Counted from the first letter of the stretch, positions 6,721-13,486 are shown. The stretch: 16,390 nucleotides of DNA from UBA668 sp031366885 (GCA_031366885.1 JANLPB010000130.1:1-16390), one strand, 5' to 3'. Notes: generated by a model not told the origin, from the sequence alone. Made by a program: numbers and translations.

Positions 6721-7664
6721 CGACCGCTGCCCCAGCCCCTCTCCGTAACCGAGTGACTGAACTTCTCGGTGTCGACTACCCCATCATCCAGGCACCGATG
6801 GGGTGGATTGCACGCAGTCAGCTGGCATCGGCCGTCAGTAACGCCGGTGGCATGGGCATCATCGAGACCTCGAGCGGCGAGTTGGATGCGATCCGTCTCG
6901 AAATTGCGAAGATGGCGGACCTTACCGACAAGCCCTTCGGCGTCAACATCGCCCAGGCCTTCGTGCGCGACCCGGGCATTGCCCAGTTCGTCATCGATCA
7001 AGGGGTGCGTTTCGTCACCACATCGGCGGGTGACCCGACAAAGTACACCAGCCAATTGAAGGCTGCCGGGCTCACGGTCTTTCACGTCGTCCCCACCCTG
7101 GCGGCGGCACTGAAGGCCGTCGCGGCAGGGGTCGACGGCCTCGTCGTCGAAGGGGGCGAGGGCGGTGGATTCAAGAACCCACGCGACGTGGCCAGCATGG
7201 TGCTGTTGCCATTGGTGGCCAGCCGGGTCGGCGTGCCGATCGTTGGTGCGGGCGGAATCATCGACGGCTGCAGCATGGCTGCCGCATTCGCGCTCGGTGC
7301 GCAGGGCGTACAGATGGGCACCCGAATGGTCAGCGCCGCCGAATCGCCGGTACACGACAACTGGAAGCGGGCCATCGTCGGCGCCGCGGAAACCGACACC
7401 GTCTTCCTCAACCGCTTCTCCAAGCCCGGCCTGAGGGCATTGCGCACCGAGCGAACGTCCCGGCTGGAGCACCAGGACCACGTGGAAATGGCCGAGATGA
7501 GCAGCGCTCTTGATCTCTACTTCGGCGGCGACATGGAGGCATCCATTGCCCTGACCGGGCAGGTGGCGGGTCGAATCGATTCGGTCGTTCCTGTCCGCGA
7601 CATCATCCACGGCACTGTCGATGAGTTTCGCGCTCGAGTCGCCGAACTGGCACAACTGGTGTGA
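6717..7664 (+). CDS. Nitronate monooxygenase / 2-nitropropane dioxygenase-like FMN enzyme
   Basis: A 315-residue TIM-barrel flavoprotein. Family features are YPIIQAPMGW at 21-30, SNAGGMGII at 41-49, KPFGVNIAQ at 72-80, the FMN phosphate-binding GAGGIIDG at 177-184 and GAQGVQMGTR at 194-203. It resembles nitronate monooxygenase and FabK-type enoyl reductases. The usual catalytic GGH motif is replaced by EGGEGGGF (145-152), with Phe where His is expected, so true nitronate oxidation is uncertain. The GTG start overlaps the phosphatase stop (GTGA). A second in-frame GTG 12 codons later is possible. It is the last gene of the eamA operon. Confidence 0.88.
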   Translation: MTTAAPAPLRNRVTELLGVDYPIIQAPMGWIARSQLASAVSNAGGMGIIETSSGELDAIRLEIAKMADLTDKPFGVNIAQAFVRDPGIAQFVIDQGVRFVTTSAGDPTKYTSQLKAAGLTVFHVVPTLAAALKAVAAGVDGLVVEGGEGGGFKNPRDVASMVLLPLVASRVGVPIVGAGGIIDGCSMAAAFALGAQGVQMGTRMVSAAESPVHDNWKRAIVGAAETDTVFLNRFSKPGLRALRTERTSRLEHQDHVEMAEMSSALDLYFGGDMEASIALTGQVAGRIDSVVPVRDIIHGTVDEFRARVAELAQLV

Positions 7665-7754
7665 ATCCCGGCGCGGCGCGGTCTCACCGGATAGCCTTTG
7701 CGACGGGTGGAAACCTAGCGAGCTCAGCTCGGCTATTCCGGAGGTCCACCCCCC
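7665..7754 (+). promoter_or_regulatory. Leader region before the small membrane protein gene, with ribosome site and hairpin
   Basis: The 90-bp gap holds GGAGGT at 7740-7745, nine bases before ATG 7755 and the best ribosome site in the window. It also holds a 13-nt hairpin, CGAGC-TCA-GCTCG, at 7719-7731, eight bases upstream of that site. No clear -35/-10 pair was found. Confidence 0.5.
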
Positions 7755-7952
7755 ATGGCAATGATTCTCAATCAAGCGAAGGCCGCGCTACGCATCGGCC
7801 TCTACCTGCTGGTGGCGTTCGCAGCGATCAAGCTCTGGCAGGACCCGTCTGGCTCTGCCGACGCCACCGTCAACATCATTGGTTCAATCGGTCGCTTCTT
7901 CGCGGCGCTGATCAACAAGCTCGGAGAGTTCGTCCAGAGCCTCGGCAGCTGA
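7755..7952 (+). CDS. Small single-span membrane protein of unknown function
   Basis: A 65-residue protein with no recognised family. A basic start (NQAKAALR) leads into one hydrophobic helix (IGLYLLVAFAAIKLW, about residues 14-28). A short polar stretch follows (DPSGSADAT), then an amphipathic C-terminal helix (IIGSIGRFFAALINKLGEF). It is probably membrane-anchored. Evidence for coding is the GGAGGT ribosome site at ideal spacing and strong codon bias: 17 of the last 18 sense codons end in G or C. The last 69 bp overlap the 3' end of the heme A synthase gene on the other strand, in codon register. It may be a subunit-like or membrane-shaping small protein; no function is assigned. Confidence 0.75.
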   Translation: MAMILNQAKAALRIGLYLLVAFAAIKLWQDPSGSADATVNIIGSIGRFFAALINKLGEFVQSLGS

Positions 7953-8921
7953 CACGACGGCCTTTGTCGTGCTGCTCCACAGCCACGCAGTACAGGCGAC
8001 CAGCACCGTTGCACCCGCGAGGTGCAATGCCACCAACCCGACAGGCAACCCATTCGAGTACTGCACGTATCCAATGGCCCCCTGCACAATCGCTGTCATC
8101 AACCATGCAGTGAGCGGCGCGTCCAGCACCTGTCGATCATGTCGTAGGCGTCGCAGGTGCCACAGCAGACTGAGGGCGATGGCGACGGTGATCCACACGA
8201 TGGTGCCGTGAATGCGCGTGACCCACACGAGCGCGTTGCCGTTGATTTCGCACTCGTGGCCGAAGAAGCGTTTGGCAGCCCCTGCGGTACATGCGAGACC
8301 ATCGTCCCCCACCGAATCACCGGCGTGCGGGCCGGACCCCGATACCACCGTGCCGGCCAGAACAGCCAAAACAGTCCAGCCCGCGAGCAGTCGTACACGT
8401 CGACGAATGCGCGGCACCACTGCGCTTGCCCGGTGACCGCCGTCTGGCTCGCGCGACCGAACCAGCATCAGCACGGCGGCCCAGACGAGCACCATCGACA
8501 GCACAAAGTGCAATTGCACCAACGCGGGGTTCAGCTTGCTCCACACCACAACAGCGCCGACGAGGCCCTGCGCAGGAACACCGACCAGCATGACCATGCT
8601 GAGCCCCAGCAGGTCGCGGCGGCGTGGGCGGCGGAACCAGGCGGCGAGCGCTGCGAGCGCGACACCGATGGACACTAGGAACGTGAACAATCGATTGACC
8701 TGCTCGATCGCAGCATGCTTGGTCGAGACATCGACGATTTGAGTGTCGTTGCAGTTCGGCCAGTCGTTGCAGCCGAGGCCCGAGCCTGTCAGCCGCACCA
8801 TCCCACCGGTGACAACGATGGCGCCGAGCAGTGCCAACGCCACCACGCAGATCGTACGAAACTCGCGTGGGCTGAAACCCTCTGCTCGAACCCGTTGCCA
8901 GCTCGCTCGAACTCGTGACAT
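7884..8921 (-). CDS. ctaA: Heme A synthase, COX15/CtaA family
   Basis: A 345-residue, roughly eight-helix membrane enzyme that oxidises the C8 methyl of heme O to make heme A for cytochrome aa3 oxidase. The hallmark VRLTGSGLGCNDWPNC is at 42-57. Heme-ligand histidines are H138 (LVQLHF), H239 (TRIHGT) and H300 (ALHLAG), and the conserved acid is E73. The fourth position reads Asn (N76 in EQVNR) instead of His. I believe this is common in actinobacterial CtaA, but it needs an alignment. C211 and C224 may form the extracytoplasmic disulfide of the second half. ATG 8921 follows TAGCCT by six bases, suggesting a leaderless transcript. The tail of about 25 residues overlaps the small membrane gene on the other strand. 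Confidence 0.93.
   Translation of the reverse strand: MSRVRASWQRVRAEGFSPREFRTICVVALALLGAIVVTGGMVRLTGSGLGCNDWPNCNDTQIVDVSTKHAAIEQVNRLFTFLVSIGVALAALAAWFRRPRRRDLLGLSMVMLVGVPAQGLVGAVVVWSKLNPALVQLHFVLSMVLVWAAVLMLVRSREPDGGHRASAVVPRIRRRVRLLAGWTVLAVLAGTVVSGSGPHAGDSVGDDGLACTAGAAKRFFGHECEINGNALVWVTRIHGTIVWITVAIALSLLWHLRRLRHDRQVLDAPLTAWLMTAIVQGAIGYVQYSNGLPVGLVALHLAGATVLVACTAWLWSSTTKAVVSAAEALDELSELVDQRREEATD
7953..7971 (+). terminator. Weak hairpin directly after the small gene
   Basis: CACGAC and GTCGTG form a 6-bp stem with a 7-nt loop, starting at the first base after the TGA at 7950-7952. There is no T run after it, and it lies within the coding region of the opposite gene, so it could be chance. 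Confidence 0.2.
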
Positions 8922-8927
8922 GCCACA

Positions 8928-8933
8928 AGGCTA
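8928..8933 (-). promoter_or_regulatory. Candidate -10 element of ctaA (leaderless)
   Basis: TAGCCT on the minus strand, six bases before ATG 8921. There is no ribosome site. It shares two bases with the opposite-facing -10 of the neighbouring gene. Confidence 0.4.
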
Positions 8934-8937
8934 CGGT
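8932..8937 (+). promoter_or_regulatory. Candidate -10 element of the divergent AttH/CrtC-like gene (leaderless)
   Basis: TACGGT on the plus strand, seven bases before GTG 8945. There is no good ribosome site and no obvious -35. Confidence 0.4.
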
Positions 8938-8944
8938 TCGAGGC

Positions 8945-10051
8945 GTGCTGACCAGCTTTGACGACTTTCCAATTCACCAGGCTTCGGTCCCGATCGCGCA
9001 CAGCGCAACGGGAGACCTCAACCAGTACGACCGCTACTTCTTCAACGGGTACTCCCGCGACGGCAGCCTCTACTTCGGCGCCGCGATGGGCCTGTATCCG
9101 AATCGCCATGTCGCCGACGCAGCGTTCTGCGTCGTGAAGAATGGCGTGCAGCACAGCGTGTTTCACAGTCAGCGCGCTCCGCACGACCGACGCGATGCCA
9201 CGTCGCTCGGCCCGATCGTGGTGGACGTGCTGCGTCCGCTGCAGACCCTGCGAGTATCAGTCGAGGCGCCAGAACACGGCCTGCGCGCCGAGCTGACCTT
9301 CGACGGCCGCTCGGACGCGATCGAGGAGGCCCACTTCTTCGAGCGGGTCGGCATGCGTACGTTCTTCGACTACACGCGGCTGACGCAGTTCGGCACATGG
9401 TCGGGGTGGCTGGAGGTCGACGGGGAACGCCACGACATCACCCCCGCCAACGTGTGGGGCTCGCGAGATCGGTCGTGGGGAATTCGCCCCGTCGGCGAGA
9501 CACCCCCAACGGGTGCACCCGTGCAGGTGCCACAGTTTTTCTGGTTGTGGGCGCCCGTCAACTTTCCGTCGTTGTCCACCCACTTCGATGTCAACGAGTA
9601 TGGCGACGGGCATCGTTGGCATGAGACGGGCGCCATCTCCCGACTGGGCGAGGCGCCACAGATGATGCGTTCCGTGGACTGGCGCGTCAAGTGGCGTCCG
9701 GGCACGCGCTTCGCCGACTCGTTCGAATACGACCTGATCGACTGGGATGGTTCCCGCCACACAGTTGCGCTGCGACCCCGGTTCGAGTTCCAAATGCGCG
9801 GCATTGGCTACGGGCACCCCGAGTTCGGCCACGGCTACTGGAAGGGCGAGTCGGTCACTGCGGGTGAACGACTTGCGCTACCCGTCGAGAACCAGTTGTC
9901 GCGGGAGCACGTGCACGTGCAGGCCCTCTGCAACGCAACGCTGACAATGGCCGACGGGACCGTCGAGCACGGGCAGGGCATCCTCGAGCAGCTCGCGATC
10001 GGCCCGCACCCAACGGGTCTCACCGGCATCCTCGACGGCTACGCCGGGTAG
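8945..10051 (+). CDS. Conserved hypothetical protein, AttH/CrtC-like beta-barrel (DUF7064/DUF7065 type)
   Basis: A 368-residue soluble-looking protein with no signal peptide or membrane span. The segment WGSRDRSWGIRPV (171-183) is the kind of motif seen in AttH/hydroxyneurosporene synthase-like and DUF7064/DUF7065 proteins, which are lipocalin-like double barrels. The rest is rich in aromatic residues and short beta strands (FFERVGMRTFFDY, FFWLWAPVNFPSLSTHF, RHTVALRPRFEFQMRG). Related proteins are often found near genes for lipid, terpenoid or steroid metabolism in actinobacteria, but no reaction is established for this type. I chose GTG 8945 over the GTG at 8915 because the earlier one would run into the opposite ctaA start and because TACGGT lies seven bases upstream. 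Family call is by motif recognition only. Confidence 0.65.
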   Translation: MLTSFDDFPIHQASVPIAHSATGDLNQYDRYFFNGYSRDGSLYFGAAMGLYPNRHVADAAFCVVKNGVQHSVFHSQRAPHDRRDATSLGPIVVDVLRPLQTLRVSVEAPEHGLRAELTFDGRSDAIEEAHFFERVGMRTFFDYTRLTQFGTWSGWLEVDGERHDITPANVWGSRDRSWGIRPVGETPPTGAPVQVPQFFWLWAPVNFPSLSTHFDVNEYGDGHRWHETGAISRLGEAPQMMRSVDWRVKWRPGTRFADSFEYDLIDWDGSRHTVALRPRFEFQMRGIGYGHPEFGHGYWKGESVTAGERLALPVENQLSREHVHVQALCNATLTMADGTVEHGQGILEQLAIGPHPTGLTGILDGYAG

Positions 10052-10070
10052 ACCGCTCGCACCCAACAAT

Positions 10071-10865
10071 TCAGGTGTGGCGAATGGTCATGCCGCCGTC
10101 GACGGGGATGATGGCGCCGTTGACGAAACTGCTGGCCGGCAGGCACAGGCTCAGTGTCATGTGCGCCACCTCCTCGGGTGCGCCGTAACGGCGGAGGGGT
10201 ACCCGTCGCTTGGCATAGGTCTCCTTGGCCTCGTCCGGGATGCCCGCTGTCATGCCGGTGTTGATCGGGCCAGGACACACACAATTGACGGTGATACCAA
10301 CGCGGCCCAGTTCAACGGCGAAGCTCTTGGTCAGTCCCACCACACCGGCTTTGGTCGCTGCATAGGCCGCCAGTCCGGCGGTGGTCACGATTGCCTCGGT
10401 GGATGCGATGTTGACGACTCGTCCACCCCCATCGGCCGCTCGCAGGAATGGCAGACACAGCCGAATCAACCGCGAGTGCGAGGTGAGGTTGACCTCCAAC
10501 GTGCGCGCCCAGTTCGACTCGTACTCGACCTCCTCCATGAACGCCGAGTTGATCAGCGAGATGCCGGCGTTGTTGATCAGAACGTCGACTCCACCGAGAG
10601 TGTCCAGCACACCCGCAACCATCCACTTCAGCGCGTCGTGGTCCCCGACGTCAACGACAAAACCCACGGCGGCGTCCATGCCATGCGCCGCGCGGATCTC
10701 GTCAACGACTGCCTCGACAGCTTCTCCTCCGATGTCGACAACTGCGACGCGCGCGCCCTCGTCGGCAAAAAGATGCGCCGTAGCACGGCCCATGCCTGAA
10801 CCCGCACCGGTGACGATGACGCGCCGCCCCGTCACCGAACGGGAGAGTTCGGTGAGCCTGGTCAC
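10071..10865 (-). CDS. Short-chain dehydrogenase/reductase (SDR)
   Basis: A 264-residue classical SDR oxidoreductase using NAD(P)H. The cofactor motif TGAGSGMG is at 19-26, NNAG at 98-101, the catalytic serine S155 in NIAS, and Y168/K172 in the YAATK motif. The loop CPGPINTGM follows the active site as usual. D44 after the second strand (AVVDIGG) suggests NAD rather than NADP. The GTG start at 10865 overlaps the stop of the FMN split-barrel gene by 4 bp (GTGA), and GGAAAG lies just upstream. The frame stays open further upstream but is antisense-like shadow of the neighbour. The substrate is unknown. Confidence 0.92.
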   Translation of the reverse strand: MTRLTELSRSVTGRRVIVTGAGSGMGRATAHLFADEGARVAVVDIGGEAVEAVVDEIRAAHGMDAAVGFVVDVGDHDALKWMVAGVLDTLGGVDVLINNAGISLINSAFMEEVEYESNWARTLEVNLTSHSRLIRLCLPFLRAADGGGRVVNIASTEAIVTTAGLAAYAATKAGVVGLTKSFAVELGRVGITVNCVCPGPINTGMTAGIPDEAKETYAKRRVPLRRYGAPEEVAHMTLSLCLPASSFVNGAIIPVDGGMTIRHT

Positions 10866-11290
10866 GTAGCTTTCCAGCGTTCGCTGCCACCCATGCCATA
10901 GGTGTCCAGCCACAGTGCCCGTTGCGGAGTGATGGCCACGAACGCCGTACCGGGCGAGTTGTCGGGCCCGCCGGGCGCAAATGCATTGAGGTCGTAGTCG
11001 AAGACGTTCCATAGGCGCCGCTTGGTCTCGACGTCGGCGTGTACCGTCGCCGTGCCCCACACTTCCAACCCGTCGCCCTTGGCGGTGACTTGCCAGTGCA
11101 GCGCCACGTTCGAATTGGCCTCGAGGTTGCGCACTTTGACAGACGTTTCGCCACACAACACCCAGAGCACATCGCCCTCCCAGCAGGGGTGCACCGGCAC
11201 CACGTCGGGTTTGCCATCGGCCCCGACCGTTGCCATGTGCGCCCACGGGCTGAGCGCGCTGCCCTTCACCTTTACATCGTCGAGTTCCAT
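10862..11290 (-). CDS. Pyridoxamine 5'-phosphate oxidase-like FMN/F420 split-barrel protein
   Basis: A 142-residue protein of the FMN-binding split-barrel (PNPOx-like/FDOR) superfamily. The pattern HMATVGADGKPDVVPVHPCW followed by DVLWVLCGETSVKVRNLEANSNVALHW is the usual first half: strand-turn-strand, then KVRNL. The C-terminal VWGTATVHADVETKRRLWN and FVAITPQRALWLDTYG complete the fold. Members bind FMN, F420 or heme; the cofactor cannot be decided here. ATG 11290 starts at the domain. The weak GATGAT box six bases upstream could allow a leaderless transcript. It forms an operon with the SDR and diverges from the TetR-SnoaL gene 49 bp away, which may regulate it. Confidence 0.87.
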   Translation of the reverse strand: MELDDVKVKGSALSPWAHMATVGADGKPDVVPVHPCWEGDVLWVLCGETSVKVRNLEANSNVALHWQVTAKGDGLEVWGTATVHADVETKRRLWNVFDYDLNAFAPGGPDNSPGTAFVAITPQRALWLDTYGMGGSERWKAT

Positions 11291-11326
11291 CCGCAGATCA
11301 TCGCGTTCAGCGACTGGCCACGCCGG

Positions 11327-11332
11327 TATCGT
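11327..11332 (+). promoter_or_regulatory. Candidate -10 element of the TetR-SnoaL gene (leaderless)
   Basis: TATCGT followed by seven bases and GTG 11340. This supports starting the protein at KKPTVAERRAE rather than at the GTG three codons earlier, which would lie inside the box. Confidence 0.45.
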
Positions 11333-11339
11333 GCGCGAA

Positions 11340-12368
11340 GTGAAGAAGCCCACTGTCGCCGAGCGTCGCGCCGAAATTCTCGAGACCACGTGCGAAGTCG
11401 TGATTGAACGTGGCTTTGCCGCCACTCGAATTGCCGATGTCGCGAAACGGCTCGACGTGTCCAGCAGCCTCATCCACTACCACTTCGACTCCAAGGAGCA
11501 GCTGCTCGCAGAGGCCTTCGCTCACTACGCCCGCAAGGACGTGGCGGAGATGGAGGCCGAGATCGAGGCCGCGCCCAGTGCCGTCGCCCAGCTTGATCGC
11601 GTCATTCACAACTACGTCCCAGAGGGCAGCGGCGACGTCGAGTGGATGCTGTGGATTGATGGGTGGGGCGAGGCGCTTCGTAACCCGATGATGCGCAAGA
11701 TCAGCCAGGAGCTCGATGCGCAGTCCGCGGGCCTTGCTGAGCGCGTGATCCGCCACGGTGTCGAGACCGGCGAGTTCGTGTGCGTCGACCCCGCCGCCGC
11801 CGCGCTCCGCCTGACCGCAGTGGTCGACGGTCTGGCCGTTCAGTTCGCGGCGCATGATGGGACGCTCACCCGCGACCAGTTCATCGAGCATGTGCGCACG
11901 TTGGCCGCGTGGGAAGTCGGCCTCGAGCCCGAAGCGTTGCGTGATGGCAGCGCCATCGTTGCGCTCGCCGGCCCACCCTCCCCCGCCACCGACAACTCGC
12001 TGCGCCAGCTCATCGCGCGCTACTGCGATGCTGTCGTGCGCAACGACGCCGATGCATTTTCGGCGTGTTGGGCCACCGACTCGTCATGGGTCCTCGCCAA
12101 GCCGATCGAGGGTCGCGACGCTATTGGAGCAGCATTCCGCAAGTTGATGACCGGTTACACGTGGCTGGTGCAGACTGCACCCAACGCGGTGTTCGAAGTC
12201 GACGAGACGGCTGGAACCGGCGCCGGTCGCGTGATGATCCACGAGGCATACCTGTCGAAGAAGGACGGGCGCGGCGACTTGGTCGGCGTATACCACGACC
12301 GTTATCAGCGGGTCGGCAACGCGTGGTACTTCGCCGAGCGTCGCATCGAAGTCATCACCCGCGGCTGA
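11340..12368 (+). CDS. TetR-family regulator fused to a C-terminal SnoaL-like (NTF2-fold) domain
   Basis: A 342-residue fusion. Residues 8-56 form a TetR DNA-binding domain (RRAEILETTCEVVIERGF, then IADVAKRLDVSSSLIHYHF and DSKEQLL). Residues about 57-205 are a TetR ligand-binding/dimerisation domain of BetI-like type (EWMLWIDGWGEALRNP, LTAVVDGLAVQF). After a Pro/Ala-rich linker, residues about 216-342 match a SnoaL-like fold: LRQLIARYCDAVVRNDADAF, CWATDSSWVL, GRDAIGAAFRKLM and YHDRYQRVGNAWYFAERR. Ordinary TetR proteins end near residue 200. No stop or frameshift separates the parts. SnoaL-like domains bind or isomerise small hydrophobic ligands, so this one could be a second sensor or an enzyme. 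It diverges from the split-barrel/SDR operon, its most likely target. Confidence 0.88.
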   Translation: MKKPTVAERRAEILETTCEVVIERGFAATRIADVAKRLDVSSSLIHYHFDSKEQLLAEAFAHYARKDVAEMEAEIEAAPSAVAQLDRVIHNYVPEGSGDVEWMLWIDGWGEALRNPMMRKISQELDAQSAGLAERVIRHGVETGEFVCVDPAAAALRLTAVVDGLAVQFAAHDGTLTRDQFIEHVRTLAAWEVGLEPEALRDGSAIVALAGPPSPATDNSLRQLIARYCDAVVRNDADAFSACWATDSSWVLAKPIEGRDAIGAAFRKLMTGYTWLVQTAPNAVFEVDETAGTGAGRVMIHEAYLSKKDGRGDLVGVYHDRYQRVGNAWYFAERRIEVITRG

Positions 12369-12386
12369 GCCCTCACACGCCCAGCT

Positions 12387-13463
12387 CTACGGGCGGACCT
12401 CGTAGAACGCGTTGACGCTGTGCTCGATGTCGAGCTTGCGGAAGCGAGAAAACCCTGCGGCTTGGGCCATTGCGCGTGCCTTGTTCTCGGACAGGCCAAG
12501 TGTGCCCAGCCCCTCACCGTCGGCCTCACTGAGTGCTGATGACATGCACGAGAGCACACTGATGCCATACATCAGCGACGCCATAGGGTTCTTGCGAGCA
12601 TTCTCCTCGAAGGTGTCGAGCGCCTTGATGTCCACCAGCAGCCAGACGCCATCGGGCTTGATGGCCTGGCGAATGATCGACATCATCTCGGTCGGGTGGG
12701 TCATGTCGTGGATGCAGTCGAAGGTGGTGATGAAGTCCGCCGACGCGTCGGTCGGCATCGGCGATTCGCGAGGGTCGTCGAACCTGACATTCTCGAGGCC
12801 ACTCTCCTGCAGCTTCTGCGCAGCACGTGCAAGGGCAAACTGCGAGATGTCGTAGCCGTGAAATGTTGAGCGGGGAAACGCTTTCGCCATCAGGAGCACT
12901 GCACTACCAGCTCCGCAACCAATGTCGACGACTGTCGCGCCGCCGGTGAGCCGATCGATGAGCCCATCGACAGCGGGCAGTACCGTCGGCAGCAGGTTGG
13001 CGTTGCTCCACGGCTCGAAGCTGCGCTCGATGCCCACGGCGCCCTGGGGACCGTGGCTGTCGTAGTCGTGGCCAACGCCTGTACGAAAGCTGTCGCGCAC
13101 GTCGTCAAGCGCACGCATCGTCTGTGGCAGACGGTGAAACATGCCCATTCCGTAGGCCGGATGCTCGGGCGTCGCGAAGACTGCAGCGGCCTCCGGAGTC
13201 AGCGAAAATCGGCCCTCGCCGTCAGCGACGATCAACTTCGCTGCGGCCTGATTGTGTGCCCACTCGCGCACCCACCGCTCGGCGAGCCCCGCTCGATCCG
13301 CGAGCTCCGCGGTCGACAGCGGCTGGGCCGCTTGCTTCATTGTGGTGTACAGACCCAGCTGGTCACCGAGGTGGATCATTCCGGCTGTCACTGCTCCTTC
13401 CAGCTTGGTGAACACCTGGAAGGAAAACATCTTCAGCGCGTCAGCGTCGATCTGGTCGGTCAT
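12387..13463 (-). CDS. SAM-dependent methyltransferase, Rv2258c-like with N-terminal winged helix
   Basis: A 358-residue class I methyltransferase. Residues about 36-98 form a winged-helix dimerisation domain (LGLYTTMKQAAQPLSTAELA, AERWVREWAHN, FSLTPEAAAVF), as in mycobacterial Rv2258c and small-molecule O-methyltransferases. Motif I VVDIGCGAGSA at 178-188 binds SAM, followed by FHGYDIS for the ribose and FITTFDCIHDMTHP for the post-motif. The C-terminus NAFYEVRP matches the family end. The acceptor is unknown. The start ATG 13463 has GCGAGG six bases upstream and lies 23 nt after the crotonase stop, so the two are likely co-transcribed. It converges with the TetR-SnoaL gene with an 18-bp gap. 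Confidence 0.9.
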   Translation of the reverse strand: MTDQIDADALKMFSFQVFTKLEGAVTAGMIHLGDQLGLYTTMKQAAQPLSTAELADRAGLAERWVREWAHNQAAAKLIVADGEGRFSLTPEAAAVFATPEHPAYGMGMFHRLPQTMRALDDVRDSFRTGVGHDYDSHGPQGAVGIERSFEPWSNANLLPTVLPAVDGLIDRLTGGATVVDIGCGAGSAVLLMAKAFPRSTFHGYDISQFALARAAQKLQESGLENVRFDDPRESPMPTDASADFITTFDCIHDMTHPTEMMSIIRQAIKPDGVWLLVDIKALDTFEENARKNPMASLMYGISVLSCMSSALSEADGEGLGTLGLSENKARAMAQAAGFSRFRKLDIEHSVNAFYEVRP

Positions 13464-13486
13464 GAGTGGCCTCGCTCAGCTGTCGT

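Noticed and set aside
10866..11246. Upstream extension of the SDR frame
   Set aside because: It overlaps the split-barrel gene in another frame on the same strand and has no domain. The GTG at 10865 with GTGA overlap begins the SDR.
12378..12395. CGCCC/GGGCG hairpin between TetR-SnoaL and the methyltransferase, considered as a terminator
   Set aside because: Only five base pairs with an 8-nt loop and no T run; half of it lies in the methyltransferase coding end.
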